Of a DNA stretch of 64,000 nucleotides, positions 54,942-63,508 are shown one piece after another. The stretch comes from Lentisphaerae bacterium ADurb.Bin242. Its GTDB lineage: Bacteria > Verrucomicrobiota > Lentisphaeria > Victivallales > UBA1829. The DNA lies in assembly GCA_002069785.1 (NCBI GenBank), contig MWCA01000012.1, positions 1-64,000 on the forward strand, given 5' to 3'. The position numbers were made by a program, and so were the translations under genes. The notes under the pieces are model-generated. The model was not told where the DNA came from, searched no databases, and saw only the letters and a list, made by a program, of their open reading frames with translations. Numbering within the stretch: position 1 is the stretch's first letter; each line of letters opens with the position of its first letter.

Positions 54942-55019
54942 GAGTAGTTGTCCGGATCGGCCGCATCGGCCTTTCAGTTGCCGCCATTCCGGCACCGGAT
55001 GAGACTCCCGGCGGGACGG
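54942..55019. repeat. 78-bp direct repeat, right copy
   Basis: It matches 47558-47635 except at one base. The similarity stops sharply on both sides. It sits just upstream of the locus B promoter and immediately left of the AraC fragment. Confidence 0.92.
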
Positions 55020-55036
55020 ACGGTGCGCCTGAACGC

Positions 55037-55150
55037 GGATATTCGAATATTCCCCGTTTTACGCGGGAATTCCAAAAACATTACGGTTTCACGCCTCACG
55101 CATGGCGGGTCGATTTCATGCGGAAGAAAGCCGCCTTGAAGGTCCTCCGG
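55037..55150 (+). pseudogene. AraC regulator fragment
   Basis: The frame reads GYSNIPRFTREFQKHYGFTP, then HAWRVDFMRKKAALKVL, a good match to the second helix-turn-helix and tail of AraC proteins. No N-terminal part exists; the frame joins the 78-bp repeat directly. It is probably the remains of an AraC gene cut at the repeat boundary. Confidence 0.6.
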
Positions 55151-55257
55151 TTTCCCGGAAGAATCGTTGAGGCAGCTCCGGGTTCAGTCCGGATTGGGAA
55201 CGAAGCCTCCGCCCCGGCAGTTCTTGAGATGGCGCAGCGCGGCAACCTGTCCGGTCA

Positions 55258-56268
55258 TTATTCGATAGTCGTTTCAAGCCCGGTTTCCGCACTGCGGATC
55301 GCGCCTTCGACCATGGCGAGAGAGCGGATGTTGTCGTCCCCGCTGGTTTGCGGGCGGGCTCCGGTTCTGACACAACGGAGGAACTCGTCGATGACTCCGG
55401 CATGACCAGTACAGGACAAGTGCACTTCGGGAATGGCGAGAGCGGCGCACTCGCGGGTTTTGCCGCCGCTTCTGACAATGGATTCTCCCGAAACGCGGTT
55501 CTGCCGCCACAACACCGTCCCGCTTGTGCCGACGGCACGCCAGTCGCACTCCCAGCTGGTCGGACATCCTTCGGCGCACCAGCTCCCGCGGTAGGTGAAG
55601 ACCAGGCCGCCGCTCATGGTGAAGACGGCGACGGCGCTGGCTCCGTGCCGGTACCAGCTTCCGGCCGGATTCCATTCCTTGCAGAATACCTTTTCGGCGT
55701 CGCATCCGGAAAGGAAACGCGCCTGATCGAAGCTGTGAATCGCCATATCCAGCAGAAGCACATGGTCCATGACGTCCCGGAAACCGCCGAAATGGGCTCC
55801 GATATAGAAGTCCGCGTTCAGGGTGGTCAGGACGCCGATGCCGGACCGGACGGCTTCGCGGCAGGCGATGATGTCGTTCATATAGCGGCGGTTCTGGATG
55901 ACGGCGTGGATGCGGTTCGCCTCACGGGCGGTCGCCACGATCCGCCGGGCTTCCGCCACGCTTCCGGCCATCGGTTTTTCCGACAACACATGGCATCCGT
56001 GCCGCAGCGCCAGTAGGGAATTGGCGCAATGCGCGGACGGGATCGAACAATCGAAAACCATGTCGGGACGCAGTTTCTCCAGCGCCTGGGCAAGATCGGG
56101 AAACGGGCGGGCGGGAAGGGCGAACTCACGGATGCGCGCCTCCGCCGCCTCGCACCTCGGATCGGCCACCGCGATGATTTCAACGTCGCCGCGGTCGCGC
56201 AGAACCGGCAGCCAGGCGTTTGTGATCGATCCGGCCCCGACAAGAATCGCCGTCAGTTTTTCTGTCAT
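55258..56268 (-). CDS. Gfo/Idh/MocA-family oxidoreductase
   Basis: The 336-residue NAD(P)-dependent enzyme has a Rossmann start (TAILVGAGSITNAWLP), GCHVLSEKPMAGS (the conserved EKP) and DMAIHSFDQARFLSG (conserved His for catalysis). Family members oxidise or epimerise sugars and inositols; the substrate is not readable. An AAAGGAT site precedes the ATG. It is divergent from an AraC regulator with a 99-bp gap, so that regulator likely controls it. Confidence 0.88.
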   Translation of the reverse strand: MTEKLTAILVGAGSITNAWLPVLRDRGDVEIIAVADPRCEAAEARIREFALPARPFPDLAQALEKLRPDMVFDCSIPSAHCANSLLALRHGCHVLSEKPMAGSVAEARRIVATAREANRIHAVIQNRRYMNDIIACREAVRSGIGVLTTLNADFYIGAHFGGFRDVMDHVLLLDMAIHSFDQARFLSGCDAEKVFCKEWNPAGSWYRHGASAVAVFTMSGGLVFTYRGSWCAEGCPTSWECDWRAVGTSGTVLWRQNRVSGESIVRSGGKTRECAALAIPEVHLSCTGHAGVIDEFLRCVRTGARPQTSGDDNIRSLAMVEGAIRSAETGLETTIE

Positions 56269-56367
56269 GTCGATATCCTTTCAATTTGCATTTTCCGGAT
56301 GGCAGGGTATCTTTGGTTGCAAATAGTCTATCATGAAACGGAATGAAAGAAAAGGCCCTGTTCGAAA

Positions 56368-57195
56368 ATGTCCGGAAAAGTCCGAAAAAATCCATATTCG
56401 ATCGATATTTTCCTGCCTCCGTATTACGGAATTCCGGAAGGAAATCCGCAGCACAGCCACAAGACCGAATATGAATGGTTCTACTGCCGTTCCGGAAGGG
56501 GAATGCAGCTTGTCGGCGACTGGCGGCGGGAAGTGAACCCGGGAGAACTGCTTCTGATCCCGCCCGCGCTGCCCCATGTTTTTTGCGGCGATCGAAATGG
56601 CGGCTGCCATGCCGATGTCCTGTTTCTTGATGCGCCTTACCTGGAAGGTGACGATCAGGCTTCCACAGAGGCGAGGCTGCTTCTGCGTTTTCTTCATGAT
56701 CATGTGGTCGAACGGGGCTACCGGCTGGAGCTGCCCCCTGCCGAAGCCCGGCGCGGAGGCGCGCTGATTCACCGTCTTACCGCGGAACTGGCACAGCCGC
56801 GATTCGGCTGCGCGCTGAAAACCCGTGTCATCATCGGCGAACTTTTAGCGCTTGCCTTGCGGCTGCCTTCCCCGCCGCGTTTCCGGCCGACACCCGTCCC
56901 ATCCCGGAAAAATGAGAAAATCGAGCGTCTGCTTTATATGCTCGACCAGCATTTTTCCAAACCGATGAGCGTGGCCGACGCCATGGCTTTCTGCGGTATG
57001 AAACGGAGCACCTTCCACATTCATTTCCGGGCCGTGACCGGCATGACCTTTGCCGATTATCTTACTGCCTTGCGGCTGCGGGCTGCGGAAGAGATGATAC
57101 GGCTCGGCATTCCCCCCGGGGACGCGGCCGGACGCTGCGGATTCGCACACAGGAGCAACTACTATTACTGCCGCCGCAGGAACCGGGATTCCTGA
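56368..57195 (+). CDS. AraC-family regulator with shortened end
   Basis: The 275-residue protein has a cupin sensing half (EWFYCRSGRGMQLVGDW, LLIPPALPHVF) and an AraC DNA-binding half (MSVADAMAFCGMKRSTFHI and on). The second helix-turn-helix starts at AGRCGFAHRSNYYYCRRRNRDS and then stops. The usual ending adds a further helix after the aromatic run, so about 10-15 residues seem missing. It is divergent from the MocA-type gene. Either the protein is truncated or a frameshift lies near 57180. Confidence 0.8.
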   Translation: MSGKVRKNPYSIDIFLPPYYGIPEGNPQHSHKTEYEWFYCRSGRGMQLVGDWRREVNPGELLLIPPALPHVFCGDRNGGCHADVLFLDAPYLEGDDQASTEARLLLRFLHDHVVERGYRLELPPAEARRGGALIHRLTAELAQPRFGCALKTRVIIGELLALALRLPSPPRFRPTPVPSRKNEKIERLLYMLDQHFSKPMSVADAMAFCGMKRSTFHIHFRAVTGMTFADYLTALRLRAAEEMIRLGIPPGDAAGRCGFAHRSNYYYCRRRNRDS

Positions 57196-57227
57196 CCGGT
57201 CCCGCCGGTTCATGTTTCCATGCGTAA

Positions 57228-57326
57228 AACCATTCTCATTTCACTCTTGAAGTTGCCGCCGAGGCTTCCGGTCTGGACGTTCGCTTCACTTTCAAGCACG
57301 AGGTGGAGGATGCCGGAGAGGTCTGA
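57228..57326 (+). pseudogene. possible decayed coding fragment
   Basis: A short open frame reads HFTLEVAAEASGLDVRFTF, then KHEVEDAGEV and stop, with coding-like composition but no start or ribosome-binding site. It could be the last part of a lost exported or binding protein. Weak evidence. Confidence 0.25.
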
Positions 57327-57565
57327 AAAAGAAAAAGCCGGATCAAAAACGGGTTCAATTTCAAAAATAATTCATTTTTTTTCACTGTCATCCCATAGTT
57401 TGTTGAAATAGCCATTTTTATCTCTGTATTTGAGTGTGGTTCGTCTGATTTCTGAAAAACACCCATTTCCGGTTTTTTTCTTCCGTTGAGTTTCGGTTAG
57501 GTCAGGGCAGACCGGTCATGGACGGGGGAGTAATGACCGGCTATCAATGGTAGACTCAAAATGAG
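57327..57565. other. AT-rich gap with no recognised gene
   Basis: This is the rest of the gap between the AraC gene and the DUF4838 gene. I see no gene, repeat or clear promoter in it. Confidence 0.4.
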
Positions 57566-57599
57566 GAAAAAAGAGGAGAGAAACCGGAGCTCACCGGTT
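57566..57599 (-). terminator. terminator of locus C
   Basis: On the minus strand a 6-bp perfect stem (AACCGG/CCGGTT) with a 6-base loop overlaps the DUF4838 stop and is followed by a pyrimidine-rich run with six Ts. Moderate strength. Confidence 0.45.
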
Positions 57600-60307
57600 C
57601 AGTTGCTACCGAGATATTTGATCCGGTAAAGACCCGAAGCAAAAAGCGCAGCGGGCGATTCGAAAGATGTCTTCCGGATATATGCTTTCAATTCCGCCTT
57701 CAGTTTGGTGACTTTCTCTGTCTGGTTCCGGCGTTCCGCGTCGGCGATCTTCGCTGTGATTTGCCCCCCCTCCAATCCCGTCTGCAAAAACTTCACACGG
57801 GCGAGTTCATCCGGAACACCCTTGACCTTTTCCGCGGCGGCGGACAGAATTTTTTCAAGTTCATAAACCGCCTCCGGGGTAAAGTATTCGCAGTAATCGG
57901 CATCTTTCAGGGCGGCGGCATCCATGATCCGTTCGAGTTCGGCAAAGTATTTCTTCACTTCGGGGGCGGCCTTTCCGAAACCGCTTGTGCAGAAATCGTC
58001 CAGAACTGAATCGTAGTCGAGGCGATCGGGATTCCAGAGCGCCTTGGCAACCGCGTAATAAACAATGCCTTTGAAAGCGTACAATTGTTCGTTGCAGTCG
58101 AAGTCGGCGGCGAACAGATGGTTGTTCTTCAGGATTTCAATGTCATTGAACATCTTTCGTGCATAGTTTTGCGGAGCGAGGTATTGAAAATGTCCCCACA
58201 GGCTGTTCGGACGCCACAAAAGAGGATTTCCGAAGGAAGCGAGAGCCTGCATCCTCTTCATGAATCCGCCGTCCTCCTGGCTCCGGGTGTAATTCGAACC
58301 GGTGCAGAGAATCTGAAGCATCGGGTGCGGCCGGACCTTTACCGGAAGCACGCTGTAATAGGAATACAGATAAACCGCCAGTTTCCTGTCCGGATACTTT
58401 ACGGCAACTTTTTCCGCCACCCGGTTTGAAAACGCAAGCATGCGATCCGTCAGAGAAGGGTATTGTACCGTCATTCTGGAAATCCCGGTGTCAAAAAACA
58501 TCTCATTGAGAGGGGCATTGACCGGATCCAGTTTACGACATTCCTCACACATGCAGAAATACCGTTCGCCGCCGTCATTCAGGCATATCCGGTAACCTTT
58601 TTGCTTCGGATTCGCGTCAAAATACCGGATGCAGTCCTCCGCGATGTATTCGGCAAGAAGACGGTTGGAAAGACAAAGCCTTGTTCTGGAATCGTTGTCG
58701 CCCGGATCACGCGAACCGGAAGGCTGCAGTGCGAAAAACTCGGGATGGGTTTTTCCATATTTTTTCCGGATGTATCCGAACGCATGTCCCCAGGAATATT
58801 CTCCTTTGTCATATTCGAGCGCATGCCAGGCATAGAAATCCCGGTTTCCGGAAGCATCGGAATAGTCTTGATTGATGAGTCGAACCAATTCATCCCGTTT
58901 GTTTTCTGGAATTCCGCAATAAGCCAGTCCCCGTTCTCCGCGGCCCTGCCTCGATGCCGCGCCATGCCGGATCCAGCGCATCATCAGAACCGGAGCCTGT
59001 TGCAGGTCGAGTTCCGGTGCATAAAGAGTCGGCATCGGCGGAATGATTTTTCCCAGTTTTCCGGGCCAGAGATAACGGCAGCCGAGTTTTTCCAGCAGGT
59101 AGGTCGCAGCAAAATCCACGCGTCCGGCAAGAATAATCTTGTTTCCGATGGTTTTTGCAATGACCGTATTCTGCTTTTGTTTTCCTTCCTCATACCGGAA
59201 ATACCGGTTTGCCGCAGCGGGATCGGCAATGACGATTGCCGGACCGGCCGGAATCGAATGAACAATGCTGAAGCTGCCGTTTGTCATTTTGTCCAGATGA
59301 TATTTGAGTTCGGCTGCCGTCTGAGAGAACTGTTTATTCTGAGGGGCAGTGAGCACGATAACCGCTTTCGGAACCCCGTTCCAACTGAGAGGGAAAGCAT
59401 TTTTCACCGGATGCGGCTTTCCCAGTTCCGGTTTTTTAAAAGGCGGAACGCGGGAATAGTCGAGGGTTCCCTTTTCTCCGAGAGGAACCGTTCCCCACGT
59501 GCTTTTTCCGGCAGGGGTGGTCGCCTCGATTTTTCCGCCATGTTTGATCGCCCACAGGTAAATCTTTGAAAGTTCCGAGGCGTTCAGTCCATCTTCATTG
59601 AGTTGAAGCCGGCCGTTTTCATCCGGTTCTCCGGTCGTTTTTATGCCTTGCATGAGCCGGAAAAGCGAAGGTCCGATACAAATCACGCATCCTTTGCCGA
59701 GCCGGTTGATCGTGATGAGAGGAAATTCTTTTCCGTTTTTTCCGCGGACAACCGCCAGGACTTCCGCACCGCAGGGACGGTATGGTAATACACGCAAGCT
59801 GCCTTTCTGCCAGCTGCTGGACTTCCGGACCAGTCCGGCCTCCTTGAAAAGCGTTTCACTGATGACGTCGCAGGATGCGATTTCCTTCGGATGTATGGCA
59901 TTCATGGCGCTGAATCCAAGCAACGCCTTGAGATCTGAAATATTGCCGCCTTTTCCGGCAAGATCGACGAGGCTCCAGCCCGTTACAATCAGAACGCCGC
60001 CCGATTCGACATACGCCTGGATCGCAGTGACATCTTCCGGAGTCCAGAAATCTTTTGTGCGGTGTTCACCGAAATAGACCACCGGATATTTTCTGAACTC
60101 CGATGGAGCCAGCCAGCCTGTCGTTTTTCCTCCGACTTTTTCTGACTTGAGGTTGTCGGGAGCAGTAATGCTCTGTTCCACCTTGTCGGTATCCCATCGG
60201 GGTCCTACAAGAGCAACAGAACCTTCGCCCTCTTTCCCGACGGCATTTGCGGAAGAGAAAAACGATGCGGCGGCAGCAATCAGAAGAAACAATTGTTTCG
60301 GACTCAT
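57599..60307 (-). CDS. exported DUF4838 protein with amidotransferase-like start
   Basis: The 902-residue protein has a signal peptide (MSPKQLFLLIAAAASFFSSA). The next ~250 residues look like a ThuA- or BPL_N-like class I amidotransferase fold (VALVGPRWDTDK, TAIQAYVESGGVLIVTGW). An α-glucuronidase-like domain and a DUF4838 region follow, with CMCEEC (C-x-C-x2-C). It resembles the locus B protein but has an extra N-terminal domain. I chose the ATG at 60307, with an AGGAGA site, over an in-frame ATG at 60325 that overlaps the prepilin stop. Substrate unknown. Confidence 0.78.
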   Translation of the reverse strand: MSPKQLFLLIAAAASFFSSANAVGKEGEGSVALVGPRWDTDKVEQSITAPDNLKSEKVGGKTTGWLAPSEFRKYPVVYFGEHRTKDFWTPEDVTAIQAYVESGGVLIVTGWSLVDLAGKGGNISDLKALLGFSAMNAIHPKEIASCDVISETLFKEAGLVRKSSSWQKGSLRVLPYRPCGAEVLAVVRGKNGKEFPLITINRLGKGCVICIGPSLFRLMQGIKTTGEPDENGRLQLNEDGLNASELSKIYLWAIKHGGKIEATTPAGKSTWGTVPLGEKGTLDYSRVPPFKKPELGKPHPVKNAFPLSWNGVPKAVIVLTAPQNKQFSQTAAELKYHLDKMTNGSFSIVHSIPAGPAIVIADPAAANRYFRYEEGKQKQNTVIAKTIGNKIILAGRVDFAATYLLEKLGCRYLWPGKLGKIIPPMPTLYAPELDLQQAPVLMMRWIRHGAASRQGRGERGLAYCGIPENKRDELVRLINQDYSDASGNRDFYAWHALEYDKGEYSWGHAFGYIRKKYGKTHPEFFALQPSGSRDPGDNDSRTRLCLSNRLLAEYIAEDCIRYFDANPKQKGYRICLNDGGERYFCMCEECRKLDPVNAPLNEMFFDTGISRMTVQYPSLTDRMLAFSNRVAEKVAVKYPDRKLAVYLYSYYSVLPVKVRPHPMLQILCTGSNYTRSQEDGGFMKRMQALASFGNPLLWRPNSLWGHFQYLAPQNYARKMFNDIEILKNNHLFAADFDCNEQLYAFKGIVYYAVAKALWNPDRLDYDSVLDDFCTSGFGKAAPEVKKYFAELERIMDAAALKDADYCEYFTPEAVYELEKILSAAAEKVKGVPDELARVKFLQTGLEGGQITAKIADAERRNQTEKVTKLKAELKAYIRKTSFESPAALFASGLYRIKYLGSN

Positions 60308-60321
60308 GACAAATCTCCTAT

Positions 60322-61077
60322 TCATTTATAAAGCTGATAATAAATCATACCGGCTGGAAGCCCTTTGTTGTTGGAAAACCGGAGATAAGTGCTCGTTCCG
60401 ATATTGCCGCCGGGAAACCCGACATTGACGCAGTTGTTGTGTTTCGCCCCCTCGACAACATACGGATTTCGCATCCCTTTGGTGGCAAGATTGGTGGGCT
60501 TGAAAAGTCCGGCCTGTTCATGAACGGCGTCTATGATCATCGGAATATCATTCGATTTAAGCCCAGATTGTTTTCCCCAGAGAAGCCCGTTGCTTTGGAT
60601 GGGAGCGCTCGTCTGCAGATATTCATAGATTCCATATTGAGAACCTTCCACGGCCAGACTGTTGTATGTGAGCGACTTGTTTTCAAGCAATCCTGGACAA
60701 CAATGGATCTTCCGGCGGTTTTTCAGGCGCCGGTACCAGTAATAGTTCTCGGCGGCGTCCCGATACCGTTCCTGTCCGCAATAGGGCGCTGCAAGCCAGA
60801 ACCAGGACGGATTGTATAAAGTCGTGTATCCCGCACTTGACGTCAGCTTGGTGTCATATCCGAACGCGAGAAAATCATTGTTGTCCGTGCTGTATTGAGC
60901 CATGGCGAGCAGATGCTGGCGGAGGTTGCCCGCGCATGAAATCCGGATGGCCAACTGTTTTGCCTTGCCGAGCGCGGGAAGCAGCATGGACGTCAGGATT
61001 GCAATGATTCCGATAACGATAAGGAGTTCCAGCAATGTGAAATAACTCCGGACAAAGGAAGTTTTTCTTTCAGTCAT
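60322..61077 (-). CDS. prepilin-type N-methylation protein (locus C)
   Basis: The 251-residue protein has a prepilin leader ([30 protein letters not shown]). Near the C-terminus [14 protein letters not shown] keeps the His and nine-residue spacing of H-X9-DG but has GG for DG. The GGAGG ribosome-binding site lies inside the end of the GH4 gene, and the ATG overlaps that gene by 8 bases. It is the second of three prepilin-type proteins tied to a glycan locus to show motif loss. Confidence 0.85.
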   Translation of the reverse strand: MTERKTSFVRSYFTLLELLIVIGIIAILTSMLLPALGKAKQLAIRISCAGNLRQHLLAMAQYSTDNNDFLAFGYDTKLTSSAGYTTLYNPSWFWLAAPYCGQERYRDAAENYYWYRRLKNRRKIHCCPGLLENKSLTYNSLAVEGSQYGIYEYLQTSAPIQSNGLLWGKQSGLKSNDIPMIIDAVHEQAGLFKPTNLATKGMRNPYVVEGAKHNNCVNVGFPGGNIGTSTYLRFSNNKGLPAGMIYYQLYK

Positions 61078-62440
61078 TGGATTTTTCCTCCTGTTTTCGC
61101 TGCGGCGCCGCAGCTCTCTTTTTCTTGAAATAGGAAAGATATTTTCTGTTCGCGCAAAACATTTTATTGACCATTTCCCGGATTTCCGCCGGACAGAGAA
61201 CCGCCGCCGTGAGCGGATCGAAAAGAACCGATTGGAAAATCATTTCCGGGTCGCCGGACAGCATCCCTTCCGCAGCCATTTCTTCCGCATACACCGTGGC
61301 GGAGACAAGTGCGGCCGCCGGAACGGGAAGAGGAGACGGCTTGACAGGTTCCAATCCGTTTTTCGAGGCGAGAACGGGAATTTCGACACAACAGGAACAG
61401 GGAAGAGATTCGATGAGACCGTGATTGATAACGTTTCCGTTGAATTCAAAAAGTGTCCCGTCTCCGAAAACCGCATTGAATATGCTTGCGGCGTACTCGT
61501 TCCCGCGGGCAAGATCATACGGAGCCTTTTCCCATTCGGCAAGATATTTTTTCCAGTTCCGGCTGTTCCGGAGATACGCCTTCAGCCCGTATGCGTGGAG
61601 GCCGGGGTTTCGGCTCGTTCCGTGCGTGCAGTACTTTTGGATGAGATCCGGGCGTTTCCGAAACCACGCGTTGTATTCGGAATTGTGCCCGCTGGATTCG
61701 GTCGGATAGTATCCGAGCGCGAAAAACATCTCGTTCCGTACCGGTTCGGCGTTATACAGTTCTTCATGAGTCTGAATGGCCCTCCGGATCATGGGAATGG
61801 CGTTTTTCCCATTCCTTTTGAACTCAATGAAAAATGCCTGATGATTCACCCCCGCGCACTGATAGGTGATTTCGTTTTCATCCGCACCGATCCACTTCGC
61901 AAGCATGGCCGCTGTTTTCTGCACCGAGTGGCAAAGACCCGAGATTTTCAATTCAGGAAACCGGGTTTTTAGCGTACGGCAGAGAATTGCCATGGGATTT
62001 GTATAGTTGAGGACGATGGCCTCCGGACAATATTTTCGTATGTCTGTGCAGATTTCGAACATCGGAATGAAAAGCCGCATTCCGCGGAAAACGCCGGAAG
62101 GTCCGCGCGTGTCTCCCATATTGATGTCCACGCCGTAAGATGCCGGAATCTCGATATCGCTTCTGGCCTCGCTTTCGCCGCCTGCCCGGATGGTGACCAG
62201 GACGCCATCCGCTCCTTTCAGCGCTTTGGCACGATCGGTTGTTGCCGAAACAAACGCGGGATACCCTCCCATCGCAACAATTCTCTCCACGCATCTCCGA
62301 ATCGCTTCCAGGCGCTCGGCGTTGACATCCATTAAAACGATTTCCGCATCCCTGAATGATTCGAACGTCAGGATGTCTCTCACCAAGTCTCTTGTGAAGC
62401 CGAGGCTCCCGGCTCCTATGAATGTGATTTTTTTCCGCAT
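61070..62440 (-). CDS. GH4 glycosidase (NAD- and metal-dependent)
   Basis: GH4 enzymes use NAD+ and Mn2+ to cleave α- or β-glycosides by a redox route. The 456-residue protein begins [16 protein letters not shown] (Rossmann). It has NYTNPMAI, Cys170 in GLCHSVQ and His200 in GVNHQAFF, the metal ligands. The family covers α-glucosidases, α-galactosidases, 6-phospho-glycosidases and α-galacturonidases; the CHSVQ type is common in α-galacturonidase and α-glucosidase groups. There is no signal peptide. GGAAGGG precedes the ATG. It heads locus C and is divergent from an AraC regulator. Confidence 0.92.
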   Translation of the reverse strand: MRKKITFIGAGSLGFTRDLVRDILTFESFRDAEIVLMDVNAERLEAIRRCVERIVAMGGYPAFVSATTDRAKALKGADGVLVTIRAGGESEARSDIEIPASYGVDINMGDTRGPSGVFRGMRLFIPMFEICTDIRKYCPEAIVLNYTNPMAILCRTLKTRFPELKISGLCHSVQKTAAMLAKWIGADENEITYQCAGVNHQAFFIEFKRNGKNAIPMIRRAIQTHEELYNAEPVRNEMFFALGYYPTESSGHNSEYNAWFRKRPDLIQKYCTHGTSRNPGLHAYGLKAYLRNSRNWKKYLAEWEKAPYDLARGNEYAASIFNAVFGDGTLFEFNGNVINHGLIESLPCSCCVEIPVLASKNGLEPVKPSPLPVPAAALVSATVYAEEMAAEGMLSGDPEMIFQSVLFDPLTAAVLCPAEIREMVNKMFCANRKYLSYFKKKRAAAPQRKQEEKSND

Positions 62441-62502
62441 TTTTTCCCTTCCGCTGCCGGACTGTATTACATTATTGTCTCATAAAATAGAGTTCTTTTT
62501 CC

Positions 62503-62531
62503 TTGACATTTCTTTCAATGCATACTATTAT
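62503..62531 (+). promoter_or_regulatory. promoter of the AraC gene beside locus C
   Basis: A consensus TTGACA and TATTAT are separated by 17 bases, with a start near 62538 and a leader of about 45-55 bases. This is the strongest promoter pattern in the window. Confidence 0.8.
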
Positions 62532-62582
62532 AAGCAGGATTTTCTTTTTGTCAATGAGAATTTTGTCTTATAAATTGGAGTT

Positions 62583-63413
62583 TTGTCGCACAATGGGAAA
62601 CTTCTTCAAGTTGAGCATCAAGCGCCCGACGAAACAATGGCTGCGGGGCTCTCTCTGCCGCTTTATCCGAACGCGGCGGGACGTTTCATCCGGTACCCGG
62701 GCAACGATGAAGTGATTGCCGCCGGAGAAAAAGATGTCGCACAGATTTTCTGGTGTGTTTCCGGAGAAGGGGCGGCAGTCATTCATGGAACGGAATATTC
62801 TGTCCGCCACGGCGATTTCTTTTATCATCTCCCTTACGAAGCGCATACTCATTATGTGAAAGGAAAAAGCTGGGAATACCGGTGGCTGACCTTTGAAGGG
62901 GAACTGGCCGGAGAATTCCTGAAGTCATACGGATACCCGCCGGGCGTTTTTCGAGCCGGGGAATGTCCCCATAACTTTTTTCTCGAATTCGAGAATGCGC
63001 TCCGGAGAATGACGCCGCGCGACTGCCGTCGGGCCGTGGTCCTGATCTGTTCGATCCTCGAACTTGCGGGCGGTGTTTCCGACGACTCCACCAAGGAAGG
63101 ACGGATCGTTTCAAAAACCATCGAAATCTGCAAGGAGAATTTTTCGCGTCCTTCCTTCAACATCAACGAACTCGCCGACATGCTCCGGGTCAGCCGTTCA
63201 ACCCTCCACCGGATCTTCACGAAACACATGGACACGCCGCCCTCGGAATATCTCATCCGCATCCGGCTTCAGAACGCCGCCGAGCTTTTACAGCAGACCA
63301 TCCTTTCCGTGCGTGAAATTGCCTTGGCATCGGGATTTTCCGATCCCGCCTATTTCTGCCGTCTGCTGAAAAAACGTCTCGGAGAAACTCCGACGGAAAT
63401 CCGGAATGTCTGA
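62583..63413 (+). CDS. AraC-family regulator (locus C)
   Basis: The protein has a cupin-like sensing half (AQIFWCVSGEGAAVIHG, HYVKGKSWEYRWLTF) and a complete AraC DNA-binding half (FNINELADMLRVSRSTLHRI, then SVREIALASGFSDPAYFC and KKRLGETPTEIR). The start is uncertain. The frame has only a TTG at 62583 or an ATG at 62637. An ATG at 62593 in the next frame encodes GNFFKLSIKRPTKQ, a likely regulator N-terminus, so a frameshift near 62635 is possible. It is divergent from the GH4 gene and probably controls locus C. Confidence 0.82.
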   Translation: MSHNGKLLQVEHQAPDETMAAGLSLPLYPNAAGRFIRYPGNDEVIAAGEKDVAQIFWCVSGEGAAVIHGTEYSVRHGDFFYHLPYEAHTHYVKGKSWEYRWLTFEGELAGEFLKSYGYPPGVFRAGECPHNFFLEFENALRRMTPRDCRRAVVLICSILELAGGVSDDSTKEGRIVSKTIEICKENFSRPSFNINELADMLRVSRSTLHRIFTKHMDTPPSEYLIRIRLQNAAELLQQTILSVREIALASGFSDPAYFCRLLKKRLGETPTEIRNV

Positions 63414-63508
63414 AGCATGGGATGCGGATTCCTATGTGTTGGTAGCCGTATGCGGACTTCGGAACGATAGCAATGTCATCGATGTTCTTTTCGAGGCACG
63501 TCTTCAGC

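Larger units (their letters stand above)
47558..55019. mobile_element. putative repeat-bounded glycan cassette (locus B)
   Basis: A complete operon with its own promoter and operator, six co-directional genes, and a decayed gene tail lie between two direct copies of a 78-bp sequence. No transposase or integrase is inside, so the mechanism is unknown. Homologous recombination between repeats is the simplest guess. I mark it as a candidate mobile unit, not a proven one. Confidence 0.4.
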
